Part shown: positions 24,051 through 36,060 of the stretch, piece after piece
How the letters are laid out: every line of letters begins with the position of its first letter
How positions within the stretch are numbered: position 1 is the first letter of the stretch
Origin: Anniella stebbinsi
Lineage: Eukaryota; Chordata; Lepidosauria; Squamata; Anniellidae
Direction: 5' to 3'
Assembly: GCA_029215795.1 (NCBI GenBank)
Contig: JARDYH010000001.1
Location: forward strand, 115,780,533 to 115,844,532
Length of the DNA: 64,000 nucleotides
Position numbers and translations under genes: made by a program
Notes under the pieces: generated by a model
Database searches by the model: none
The model's input: only the letters and a program-made list of their open reading frames with translations
What the model was told of the DNA's origin: nothing

Positions 24051-25087
24051 GGTGGTTTGAGCTATATGAAAGAAAATGAGGAACGTATTGTTCAGAAGAC
24101 AAAGAGTTTAATCTCTAAATTTATTGGAAAACGCAAATGCAGAAGCAGAACATGAAGTTTCTAAGTGCAGAGCAAGAAAGAGAGAATCATGGAAGCCTTC
24201 ACTACAAGCATATGTTACTAGAATCCAGGCTCTGCAGATTCTATTTTACAGAGGATTTGGCAAGATAATTATTAAATTTAGGGTATTTTAAGTTTTTTTA
24301 TATGATGCAGTTATCAGAGAATTTTGGAAATACATTGTTCAGATTTTATCCCCAAGTTGCCATCAAGGCTCTTAACAGGCGGATTTTAGGGATGCCTGCA
24401 GAGGGCTTCTGGTGTACTAGCACTTGCTCTGTTAAATGTTGTTCATCATTCTCTTCCTTGTCGGCATCCTGGGGTCTCTGGGATGGGACCAGCTTCTGCT
24501 GTGTGGGCTCTTTGTCCTATGTACGTTCTTCTCGCTATCCTTTCTCTAACCCTTTTGATTTGTGTTCTATAAGCATGTAAATAAGTAAATTATATCTCAG
24601 TTATCTGGGCCCCAGGTACTTGGTTTTTTGAACTGTTTTCAATTATCAGGATAATAGTTTTATTTGGAGTACATATAGTGTTCTGGCATTATTCACCCTT
24701 TTCCTATAAATGATTGAATATATATTATTTAACATTTTTAGTCCAAAAAATAACTGTCTCCTTTTTTCTATATAATTTCTCATGTCATCCAATTGATTCC
24801 ATTAGTTCTACATTATCATCTCCTCATGCTTTGTTTTTGCAATGCAGTTCATCTTGACAATATTCCTTTGCTAGATTTTACAGGGGCATTAAAATCCTCT
24901 CTCCACTAATGCACAACATCTGTATGTTCAGGATCATTTCTTCAATGATAAATCATTTGCTGGTTTTATGAGATTTCTGATAGAGAAATAGGGTTGTTAA
25001 ATTTCTTTTCCCATTTTTTTAATCCAACTGTGACCTAAAAATAAATGTATTAAACTTTCCCCCCTCTTTGCTTCCTTCCTTTCTTAG

Positions 25088-25329
25088 AGGGCCTTAACGC
25101 TGACAACATCAAACAAGCCTCAGAGCAGTTGAACAATCGCTGGATCGAGTTCTGTCAGTTGCTGAGTGAAAGACTGGCATGGCTGGAGCACCAAAATAAC
25201 ATCATTGCCGTCTACTCCCAGCTGCAGCAATTGGAGCAGACAGTAATTACTGCTGAAAACTGGCTGAAAGCACAACCCACACCAGCAACAGATCCTGGTG
25301 CAGTGAAAACACAGCTAGATAAGTGCAAG
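25088..25329 (+). CDS. DMD: Dystrophin exon 20 (spectrin repeats 4 and 5)
   Basis: This 242-bp exon takes two bases to complete the split glutamate codon and ends in phase 0. It encodes the last helix of repeat 4, seen as NNRWIEFCQLLSERLAWLE, and the first helix of repeat 5, seen as QLQQLEQTVITAENWLKAQP, ending with DKCK. Both repeats' marker tryptophans are present. The acceptor is ccttcctttcttag and the donor AAG|gttaga. The match to human is high in the repeat-4 part and lower in the short linker after AQP. Confidence 0.98.
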
Positions 25330-26826
25330 GTTAGAATTCAGTCCTGGTCTTTGTAGCATTGTGCTGCACACATATTGTTTCAGCTCTTTCAAGTTTAACA
25401 ATCCATTTTCCTAAAGTATGAGGAAAAGTACATTCCTTCCTTTAGTTTTCAGCTCTGTTGGTAGAGGATGAAGAAGGAACATTATACTGCTTACATGTGG
25501 AACTGCTGGCATACACAGTTATTTCAGGAGTATGTGGTGTGCTGTCAACGTGTGGATGGGCCAGACAAAGCCAGCATCAAGGGCATACTAGGGCACTTTC
25601 TGAAGCCCCATACCCCAGAAGGGACCCACTGAAATGAGTCCCTTGAATATGCTCCTCCTCTTGGAATCTGCTTGTTCACCTGCTTCTCACTCTGGCCCAG
25701 ACTGTGGTGGTGGTGAGGAGGAGGAGGAGCAGATGCCACTGTCCACTTACTCACTGGCTCTCTGCTTATCAAGCAAGCAAGCAATGGTGAGAAAAAGGAG
25801 GAACAAGAGCAACTGGTGACATTGGCAGCGAGAAGTAAACTCACTGAGGCCTGGGGCCCATTGATGGTGGCTTTGCCAACATCTTTCAAAAATATAGTGC
25901 CAGGTTAGCATGACAGTAGGATTTGTGTTACATGGTGCCTCTGTGTGAATAATCGATATGGGTTTGCTCCATTTCCCACCAAATATATACATATAAGCAG
26001 TACTTTAACATGAGCCCGGCACTTCTTTGAGTCTCGTATAGTATTTTTTTTCTGTTTGAGTCATGATACAGCAGAATGCTAAATTTATATTTAGTTGTTA
26101 ATATATGTTTTCTGATATTATGTTTAGAATTTTAAATGTTGTCCATAGGATAATTGCTTAAAATATTTAGGTTGCATTCTGATGTTCAGTTACAAGTGAT
26201 TGAGCCTGTTAGCCTAGTCTGCAGTGAAACCAAGTTCATGCAACTAAAAACAGGATTCCAGATATAAATAAGTGATAGAAACTAACATTACCAAAACAAA
26301 CATTACTTGTCTAGCAGATATGTCTTTTCTTTTTCATTTTTACTCTAGAGCAGGTGCAGGGCCAATCCTAAACACCCCCTAGTGGGAAAGGTGGTTTTTG
26401 AGCTCCCCCTACAACTATTCTTGAGTAAAAAACTAAAATAAAAAAGGACATTGCTGCTAGACAGAGATCAAAGTCATATCAGTTTTGACCCTTACTCTGA
26501 AGTGTGTAATATTTGAGCATAAAAGCCATTGTAATAGTATCTATGCAGCTTTGAAGTATTCAGTCACCATGCCAGCTAGTCTAAAATTATGTGCCAACAC
26601 AGAAGCCAGTTTTGAAGTTGCTGTACCAGTAAGTGTCACCATCTCCTCATGACATTCTAGCAGTGTATATAGCTGTTATCACAGAAAAGGATGATGAAAG
26701 GTATCTGTCAAAGTTACGACTGGAGAGTTGGCAGCCTAAATATCGGTGCATAAAAACTATATTTCTTTCTTTCTTTCCTTCATCATTATTTGTGTTCTGA
26801 CTCTTAAAACTATTCTTATTATGTAG
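25330..26826 (+). other. DMD: DMD intron 20
   Basis: This is a 1497-bp intron. The donor is gttaga. The acceptor ttcttattatgtag has a broken pyrimidine tract. A purine-rich patch (gaggaggaggagc) lies near 25715. I saw no defined transposon; the open frames at 25545-25990 have no recognisable product. Confidence 0.85.
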
Positions 26827-27007
26827 GATGAAGTAATCCGCTTTTCAACCCTTCAGCCCCAGATAGAAAAACTGAAGGTTCAAAGCAAAGCACTGAAAGA
26901 GGAACAGCAAGGTCCAATGTTTCTGGAAGCAGATCTTGTTGCTTTTACCAACCACTTCAATCAAGTCTATGATGATGTGAAAGCTAGAGAAAAACATCTA
27001 CAAACAA
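26827..27007 (+). CDS. DMD: Dystrophin exon 21 (spectrin repeat 5)
   Basis: This 181-bp exon is in phase 0 at its start and leaves one base for exon 22. It encodes the second and third helices of repeat 5: DEVIRFSTLQPQIEKLKVQS, then ALKEEQQGPMFLEADLVAFT and NHFNQVYDDVKAREKHLQ. The GPMFL and AFTNHF blocks are those of dystrophin. The acceptor is weak in pyrimidines; the donor ACAA|gtatgt is good. Confidence 0.98.
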
Positions 27008-27099
27008 GTATGTGTTAGTGCTAATTAAATTAAATATAATTATACATAATTAACTAGTCTGGACTTGCAGACAATTTGACTTCACCACCACCTAGTCAT

Positions 27100-27402
27100 T
27101 CCCCAGCCCTACCTTGCACTGCTTTATAAAACATCTTGCCTGAAGAAGAGATCTGGGGATCTCGAATATTTGCACAATTTTGGGGGTGATCTTTTTCTAG
27201 ACCTAATCAGGCTATACTGACTAGAGCAAGAGTCGATAAGGATCCTGTTAAAGTTATAAATATTTTTTGTAAGGTATCAACATGTTTCCCCTGTGATTTT
27301 ATTATGTTTTTAACTGCTATTGGTTTTTAATTGGTTTAAATATTTTATATGTTATACCTTCGGTCTATTGACTGTAAATAAAGGTTGATTGATTGATTGA
27401 AA
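27100..27402 (+). mobile_element. Retroelement 3' end with (TGAT)n-like tail
   Basis: A block with ctgaagaagagatctgggga leads into AT-rich sequence ending in aataaaggttgattgattga at about 27381-27400. A poly(A)-signal-like end plus a short tandem tail is typical of LINE or Penelope-like 3' ends. The class is not assigned. Confidence 0.4.
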
Positions 27403-27949
27403 GTATTACGGCAAGACAGATTTTGCTAATTATATATTATTGTCACCAAGAAATCTCTGCAACAAAGCTGACAGTTAGTTTGTAATTTGGGGACCAAATA
27501 AGGGAATTCAGTTTTCTGTATTAGAATGAATTTAAGATAATTCAAGTAATGTTACTATTACACAGGAAAAAAGTCAATGTCCTCACATTTCTATGAAATC
27601 TAACCAGAACATTGCTGTTTAGGAAACATCAAAGTCACAATCTGAAGGAATTCCAGAAAGATAGCGAAGTTAATCTGTTGCAACAAAAACAACAAAAAGT
27701 CATGTATTGCATTTCTCTACTGCCCAGTAGCTGAAGCTCTCTGGGCAGTTCACAGAAATTAAAATCACAAGCACAGCATAAAACAATATATAAAATATAA
27801 AAGCTTAAATCTACAATATTCATTTATTTATTATATTGCTATACTGCTCCATAGCTATGGATGGATGGACTCACCTGGATCTGGAGCAGCGAGCGCTCAG
27901 GGTCTTGCTGCTGCTGCTCGCCTGCATGAGCTAGGCCGAATGAGCCCCT

Positions 27950-28325
27950 GGATTGCTCGGTGGGCAGTCCATGAGTGCCCGCAGCCACCTACTTCTCCCT
28001 GTGAGCTGGCTGCGAGCCAACCTTTTCTGTAAAATCTGGGCTCCCGAAAGTGTGCTGATCTGATCTTGCACACAATGGCCAGAGACTTGGCTACGGGTAG
28101 GAATGTCGGGGGCGTCCAGTGGACAACTCTCCATCTGGATCCTTGGACCCAGCTCTCCGAGCCATGGGGTGCACACATGCGCACTCATCAAGTGTCATGC
28201 AGTCCGTGAGCGCCCCGCAGTGGTCCTCTTTTCACTGCAAACTGGATGCGAGCTGGCATTTTCTGTAAAAGCTGGGCTCCCAAATGTGTACACAGTGACT
28301 GATCTTGCACACAATGGCTGCCGTA
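27950..28325 (+). repeat. GC-rich block with a diverged tandem duplication
   Basis: The segment near 27955-28085 (gggcagtccatgagtgcccg, then ttctgtaaaatctgggctcc and gatcttgcacacaatggc) is repeated near 28195-28322 (gcagtccgtgagcgcccc, ttctgtaaaagctgggctcc, gatcttgcacacaatggc), offset about 238 bp. Both copies are GC-rich against the surrounding intron. The parent element is not recognised. Confidence 0.7.
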
Positions 28326-30834
28326 AATGGCCATTTCCGCAAGATTGGAAGCAAGAAGGGGACCTTACGCCTCCTGGTGGCTGGATGCCAGTCCAGGGTT
28401 AGGGTATTTAGAAGAACTGGAGGCCACTCAGAAAAGCAATTTAAAAATAAAATAAAGAGCACTTTGCAACAAGAGGGAGAGCATCTGCAGGCACCATAGT
28501 GCTACTGGGACCACACTACCTACTCCCATGCCAAAACATAATTTAGTGCAGGAATGGAGAACTAGTTTTAGGTGGGGAACTGTATTGCCTCCCAAAGGGC
28601 CCTCCGTGAGCTGGATGACATTAGGCGCATAACCACACTCACTAACATCATCACCCTACATCCATATGTTTGGCCTTTCTCTATGCCTATTGAGCAGCCA
28701 CTCCTCCCAGCTCTGGCTGAGTCCCTGAGATTACAGATAAATGGCGGATCCCTCCAGGGGGTGGGGCTTGGAGGCTCCATCAGCCAGATGGGGAACTCCC
28801 TGGGCCAGATGTTCCCTTCCCATGGTTTGGTGCAGGAGTGCAGAATCCAGTAGTCTCTGTCTGGACCTCCGGAGTTCCCTTTCCCCCTCCCAGCCCCTTT
28901 TCTCCCAGCTACTAATTCTTTGGAGGTTTCCTGGCTGTTGTACTGTTGTACTAAAGGGTTGAAAAGCCTCTCCTAAGGCTGAATTACTGGAAGTAAGAGC
29001 TTTAAGCTAAATCTACTGGGGGAGGTTGTTTTTTAGCACCACCTTCAGCCCTGCCCACTGCTGGAATGCAGCCCCCAAGAGCTTCTCCAACATTGAATTT
29101 AGTCTTTGGGCTGCAAGGTACCCGAACTCAGCCTTTTGTTAGCACAGAGAAGATTGAGGTGTCTCGCCCTTGGAATAAGATCACATGGCCCAAGAGAATT
29201 AGGCAATGCAATCTGTAGTTTCTCCTAGACTGTTCCATGTAATATGCACAAGAGCTTTATTAGTGGTGTAAATACTTGAGAGAAACAAAACCTGTTTATA
29301 AAAAGGAATGCTGATTAGAGGGAGAAAAAAAGGAGAATTTTGCACATACTGACATACACTGGAACATGTCAACTGTGGAACTGGGACTCTTGCCTACATT
29401 GTCCTAATATATCTTCTGCTTATGGTTACTCTTGAGTGCTAGTGATAGATTTATTTTTATAGTTTCACTAAAGGCAAGTGCTTTTAAAATCATTTTTGTT
29501 AACCAGTAAGAAGAAGCCTATAAATATATTTGAATATTGAATTAAACATCCTTTTGTTGTATTTAATTAAGTTTTTTTTCAAGTCATAGAGAAAACTAAG
29601 CTGTTTCCATTCGGTGTACTATGAAGTGTGTCCCATGTTCCCTTTTGCTTTTAGTGGGAAAGAATAATTTTAGTTTTAAAGATTTACATAATACTAGCAC
29701 CTTCTAGCGGCTTTTACAGATGTATTGGATGAATCTATGCCTGAGGAAACTCAAAGACTTAGAATGGTCTGTTTCAAATAATTGAGATATGCTGAAGAGT
29801 AGACAGTGGTGCTTAGATTGCACATTTAAAATAAGTAAACTTTGAAATCAGGAAAACAAATACATTATTTTAAAGGGAGATTTAAGTTTTTTTTAATTAT
29901 TCTACAGCTATAGGCATAATCATAAACAATTTCCTCCTTTTCCCATATTTAAAATTTCAGTGCAAGTTGTTTCAAGTATTTAAGCTAGGCACCTGAACAA
30001 GCAGTGAGGCCTTAAATTGGCACCCATTGGCAAAGTTAAGACACAAGTATTAATGATTACTTCACTGACACACCTTTCTTGCACCTTGCTTTTTGTATAA
30101 GATTAGCATTCTGGAAAATAATAACATCTTCACTGAAAATATATTTAGAGAGAGTAGTTGTCAGGAATGACTTCCTAATTATAGCTTGGTTCTGCTAGTC
30201 TAGGGGCAAGGATCCTCAAGCCTGTGGGCCAAATCCAGTTCTCCTGGGGTCCAAATCTGGCTTTCTGGGTGTTCTTGAGATGGCCACACACCCTTTCATT
30301 GACTACATCCCTTTTCCTTAACCACCAAACTTTCGTTGGTTTTCCAGCTTTTTCACTGAATGATTGAAATGCCTCTCCTAAAGCTTAATGACTGTCAGTA
30401 AGAGCTTTAAGATAAAATATGCTGGTATTTTGGCCCCAGCCTTTTTGCCTTTGGCCTTGCGCATCAATGGAATATGGTTCCCAAGAGCTTCTCCAAAATT
30501 AAATTTGGCCCTCAAGCTGAAAGAGATCCCCCGACCCTGTACTAGTTCAATCGACATTAGGATTAGAAATGTTGAGAATAAAAAGTTGTCCATGCTACCA
30601 ATAGAATAAAATCTAGGTCATATCCCCCTAACTGTTGTTTCCATGCTAATTATTGAACACTTCATTAAACTTTCTAAAATCTGTAAAATAATACTGAGAA
30701 ATCAACTGAAATATTAGGAATTGAGCAGTCATAACTTTCGTACATATGGTGCTTGACATATAAACACAAATGCATGTGCCAATGTGTACTTCTGGTAAAT
30801 CCTAGAAACCATGCATGCAAACCGGGGCGGGTGG

Positions 30835-31216
30835 CTTGATGATGTTGCTTTGCTACTCATTCCCTTAAAACCCATGGCATCGCAGCTGCAGGTGGGAGTG
30901 GCAGTTCTCTATAGCAGGAGGGAGCCTGCCCCCTGCCCTTTGCCCAGCCTTCCCGCACATCCCCCTGATCTACCCTGGGCCTCAATCTGCCCCCAGAACT
31001 CCCCCAGCCTCAATGTGAAGCAAGGTCACCACTAGCAGACAGAGTAAAGGTGGTGACCTTGGAGTAAAGGAAAAAGTCATGGTAACTCAGTGACTTTTTA
31101 AGTGTGCAGTTTCAAGGGAAAAGCCCAACGTGGCTGTGACTCAGCGGCTGTGTCGTGCAAACTACACAGCGCCACTGCAGAGTTATCATGGGATACACAG
31201 GACATATAGACAGCCC
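30835..31216 (+). repeat. Dispersed repeat, copy 2
   Basis: It matches 6926-7333 in the same orientation, with shared blocks gttgctttgctactcattcc, ggtggtgacct, gtgactttttaagtg and the end tatagacagccc. The two copies differ by many substitutions and small indels, so they are separate old insertions. Confidence 0.65.
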
Positions 31217-34031
31217 ACAGGTGATCAAAGCAATGGGAGGTTTTTCCTATTTTATTGTTTCCTATTTTTCTGAAATTTGGACAATTCATAGTATTATGTA
31301 TCTATGTAGACTAGCAAATGTACAATGTGACACTTAGAATGCTGTGGTAAGAGTAATTTGTACGAACACTCAGTAGGAAAATTAAAACTCTTGTATTGTA
31401 TTATTGCTAGCAGTGCAATTTATGCTTGAAGCCACACGCAGTTTCAAACATACTTTGCAGCAAGACCTTTTGCTAACAAATACCAAATGCTCTTTTGAAT
31501 CATTCTGTGTTGTAATAGGATTTTTTGCAGAATTCATCATTTTTAAAAAATAGTACTTCTTGGCCGCATTGTCAGATACAGATTAGAATGGCTTATATTA
31601 CGCTACACAAATAAAATCTCATTTTTTGATTATTTTCTCTTCTAAAAAGAGATACCATTTGTGAAATTTATAGATATCTTCTTTTGTATTTCTTGCGCTA
31701 TATCTTTTCAACTAACATATGCAAACTACCGTCCATGAAAAGCTTGCAGCAATCATCCTGTGCACTATAATAAAGCAATTGATTTTAGTTTTTATATAAA
31801 TAATTTAAGGGGGGGATGTGGTGAGTGCTCTTTATGCAACTTCTTCCAATGTAGTACTAAATAAGACAAGCTTGTTAAACCAGTAGCTGAGCATAGATTA
31901 TACTTTCTCATTGTGTCATGTATGAGTTCCAACAGGTGCAGTTTGCTATGAATATTAGAAATAGCATAAAAGAACTAGCAGACGAATTATGCATGGCATA
32001 AGCTACAGAAAAAAGAAGCTTATAATGGTTCAAAAAAAAAAGCTTTGCTGAAAAAGTGGGTTTTGAAAAAGAGTTTGAAGGAGGAAAGAGATAGGCCTGA
32101 AATAAACGAGAAGCCTTTTCCAAGTAGCGATGCACAAACCTAGGAATGGATAAGAAATTTGTTCTGTTGAGATTTTTATGCAAATTTACCAAATTCATAC
32201 CTCCTGCGACAATAAGCGGGCTGAGGCACAGCACTGAAATCTGCAGTTTTCTTAGCCTGGTGATTCAATTTGTTGGGGAAAATGTGTACAAGAATGTGAT
32301 ATTAGTGGAAAGTGCACACCTCACAAATCCATGCGGAAACTGGACGGAACAAGCTTAAGCCTGAAAATCAAACAATTTCAGTGAGGAAGAGATTGATATG
32401 TCTGGTCATTCCAACACAGACCTCTGCAAGTGTTCCAGTCAAATGCCTACAAAGGCTCAAGGTCTTTGCAAGTGTCTGTTGTTAATGCTTGCAAAGTTCC
32501 TGTCTCCCTATTATGTTGTATCAAGGTCCAGAAACTTACCCAAATCAAAGAAGGTGGCAGTGGCGGTTGATCTCACAGTGGAGCATCTTTTCCCATTGGG
32601 GACTGTGACTACCAGTCTCAGGATTACTGGCAGTAATGCCCTCTAGGGTTGGCTTCTCAGCAGGAATGGTGTGTGGAATGTCAATTTCCTGTTGTAGATC
32701 CTGGGACTTTTAGTTAGAATCACTGGTGAGACAAGATGCTTTGCTGGTGAATTGCTTTCTGATTTCCCCTGCTTCCCCCTACTTCTTCTTGCCCCAAGGT
32801 AACTTTCTGAGCCATGAGGCATGGAAGAGGAATGTTCTTGCATGTTCTCATCTCATCCTTTCTCATAAGTGTGTGTTGTTTATCAAAATCACTTAAGTGT
32901 ATTCGAGTTATCCTGCTACTGAATGTTCATGACACATCTCTTTGCAAACATGGGCAGATTTCTCCCCAAGTTTGTTTGTTTGTTTGCTTTTCTTGTGGTA
33001 GGTAAAAAAGATGTGTATGTTTTTAAAGTACTCCTATTAATGTGCATACATTCTTCTAATATATGTGTTTGTGTGCACTTTCCAGTAACACTACATTTTT
33101 GTGCACATAACTTCTACTGCTCAACATGTCTTGCATGTTGAGCAGTATAGCAGTAACACATGAAGTGATCAAGAGTTGACTGGGATACAGTTTTTTTCAT
33201 TTTCATTTTTAATGTCTGTTAACTTTTTATTTCCTCTCTTTTACAATAATATTTATACCCCAGACAGTCAATGAAGCCAATGGAGATCAAAAGACTCTTG
33301 TATTCCTTGGAATATATAGCCCAAATGATAAGCTGTTCTATGCTCCTCTCCAAAAGTGCAGGAAACACCTTTCTCCCTTTTCAATATATTTATGTAATCA
33401 GGCAGGCTTTTTGAAATGTTGACAGTGCAGGCCTTTGCCTAGTTTGCTTCTGTGGTTGGAACAGCTTCAGCATAGGAAACACTATGTGTTCATAGAAAGA
33501 CAGAAGACTCAGAAGGTAGAGTCGTCTGACTCTGAAAGCAATCTAGGGAACAAGCAAGGCAGGGTTAGAGATAGAGAAAGAAGTGCAGTATTGCTGAAGC
33601 AAGGTTTCAGGGCTCACTGATAACTCTTTATAAGGATCCACCTTAGGAAGAATTTATCTTTCAGCGAGTGGTGGTATTTTGATATAGTATAGAGAAAAAT
33701 CCCTCAGTATTGATCCTAGGTTGTGGGTTCAAGGCTAGCAGGTGTTGTGGTGTCATATATAGTCGATTGATTAGCTCACATTTTCAGATGTGGGAGCTTT
33801 ACATCAGGCCTGTTCAGGTGTTCTGCCTGCACAGGACATTTGAATAGATGTCATGGCCATGCCCCAACATCCCCATCCTCCCTGCTTCACTTGAATGCAA
33901 GTAGACTCCTGTTATGAATTTTACTTTAAGCATCTTCTGTCTATAGTTCTAGTAATTAGGATACTTTTGACGTGCGATTAACTACCTATAATTGATTACT
34001 ACACTGCAAACAAAGGATACACTATACATTA

Positions 34032-36060
34032 AAATCATAGAATTGTAAAGTTGGAAGGGGCCTATAAGGCCATTGAGTCCAATCCCCTGTTCAATGCAGA
34101 AATCCACATTAAAGCATCCCTGACAGATGGCTGTCCAGATGCCTCTTGAATGCCACTAGTGTGGGAGAGCCCACAACCTCCCAAGGTAATTGGCTATAAC
34201 AGTCAGGAAGTTTTTCCTGATGTCCAGCCAGAATCTAGCTTCCTATATCTTGAGCCCGTTATTCCGTGTCCTGCACTCTGGGATGATCTAGAAGAGTTCC
34301 TGCCTCTCCCCTATGTGACAACCTTTCAAGTATTTGAAGAGTGCTATCATGTCTCCCCTCAGTCTTCTCTCCTCAAGGCTAAACATGCCCAGTTATTTCA
34401 GACTCTCCTCATAGGGCTTTATTTCCAGATCCCTGATCATCCTTGTTGCCCTCCTCTGAACCCCCTCCAGCTTGTCTGCATCCTTCTTGAAGTGTGGTGC
34501 CCAGAACTGGACATAATACTCAAGATGAAGCCTAACCAGTGCTGAATAGAGGGGAACCAGTACCTCGCACAATTTGGAATCTGTACTTCTAATGCAGCCC
34601 AAAATAGCATTTGCTTTTTTTGCTGCCACATCACACTGTTGGCTCATATTCAGCTTGTGATCTACAACAATTCCAAGATCCTTCTCGCTTGTAGTATTAC
34701 TGAACCAGGTATCCCCCATCTTGTAACTGTGCATTTGGTTTCTTTTTCCTAGGTGTAGAACTTAGCATTTATCCTTATTAAATTTCATTCTGTTGTTTTC
34801 AGCCCAGCACTTCAAGATCACTTTGAAGTTTTATTAGCTATCCCACCCAATTTTGTGTCATCTGCAAATTTGATAAGCATTCCCTGCACCTCCTCATCCA
34901 AATCATTAATAAAAAATGTTGAAGAGCACTGGGTCCTGAACTGAGCCCTGCGATACCCCACTCGTTACCTCCCCCAGTTTGAGAAGGTACCATTGATAAG
35001 CACTCTTTGAGTCCGATTCTGTAGCCAACTGTGGATCCACTTAATAGCTGTTCCATCTAGCCCACTTTTAGCTGGTTTACTAATCAGAGTGTAATGGGTC
35101 GCTTTGTCAAAAGTATATATAATGCCCACAGCATTTGCACAGTCCACAAGGGAGGTTACCTGATCAAAAAACGAGATCAAATCAGACTGGCAGGATTTGT
35201 TCTTGACAAATCCATTCTGGCTTCTAGTAATTACTGCATTATTTTCAAGGTGCTTACAGAGTGACTTCTTTATAAGCTGCTTCAAAATTTTCCCAGGGAT
35301 TGATGTCAGACTAACTGGTCTGTAGTTCCAGGTTCTTCCTTTTTCCCTTTTTTGAAGATAGGGACAATAGTAACCTTCCTCCAGTCACATGGAGCTACAT
35401 TGGTTTCTTCTGTTGTCTTCTATCTTCTTTCCTTGTTGAAATTGTTTGTAATTATGCCTTTAAAATTTCCTTTTTTAAATGTTCCAACCTATCTTGGACT
35501 CCCTTTTTCATTAGGGTCGCTTGCCATGGGACGTTACTTATCATATTCCTGAGTTTATTAAAATCGGCTTTCCTAAAATTCAGAGCACGTGTATGGCTAC
35601 ACTCAGCTTTTACTTCCTTTAAAATCAAGAACTCAAGTATGGCGTGGTCACTTTCCTCCAGAGTTCCTGTAACTGCCACTTAATCCACTAAGTCATCCCT
35701 ATTTGTCAGTATCAAGTCAATGATAGTCAATCCTCTACTTTCTGTAGCAGAAAGTTATCAGCCACACATGTCAGGAGTTTCTTGGAGGGGGCACTTTTGG
35801 CAGAATTTGTCTCCCAACAGATATCGGGGTGATTGAAGTCCCGCATCACTACTGCTTCGCACTTCCTTGAAATACTGGCAATTTGCTTATCCCAAGTTTC
35901 ATCCTCATCTTCTCCTTGATTGGGTGGTCGGTAGTAGACTCCAACTGTCATGTTCCTTTTCTTCCAGATGCTTTCAGTGGGGCTACCAGGCTCATCCTCT
36001 TGTATTTCTGTGCAGGGATAGGTATTTTTAACTTATAGTGCAACTCTGTCTCCTTTTCCA
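34032..36060 (-). mobile_element. CR1 LINE, 5' truncated, decayed
   Basis: The 3' end is at the left with the CR1-type reverse terminal repeat (aaatcatagaattgtaaag), then ggaaggggcctataaggcca. Minus-strand frames give the endonuclease end near 35727-35951 ([11 protein letters not shown], then DFNHPDICW), reverse transcriptase pieces near 34965-35285 (SQNGFVKNKSCQSDL) and the thumb and C-terminal region at 34393-34734 (KDLGIVVDHKLNMSQQCDVA). The frames are broken several times, so it is a dead copy. The 5' limit is approximate. Confidence 0.88.

Larger units (their letters stand above)
20585..25087 (+). other. DMD: DMD intron 19
   Basis: This 4503-bp intron holds palindromic repeats at 21440-21515, 21637-21772, 23795-23885 and 23930-24050, an (AC)n run at 22560-22590 and a tRNA-derived SINE at 22690-22815. 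In 20590-21430, 22820-23790 and 24060-25075 I see nothing that can be called a gene. The segment 22180-22470 has repeated phrases of the form ttgattagggtcactgg, suggesting a decayed local duplication. Confidence 0.85.
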
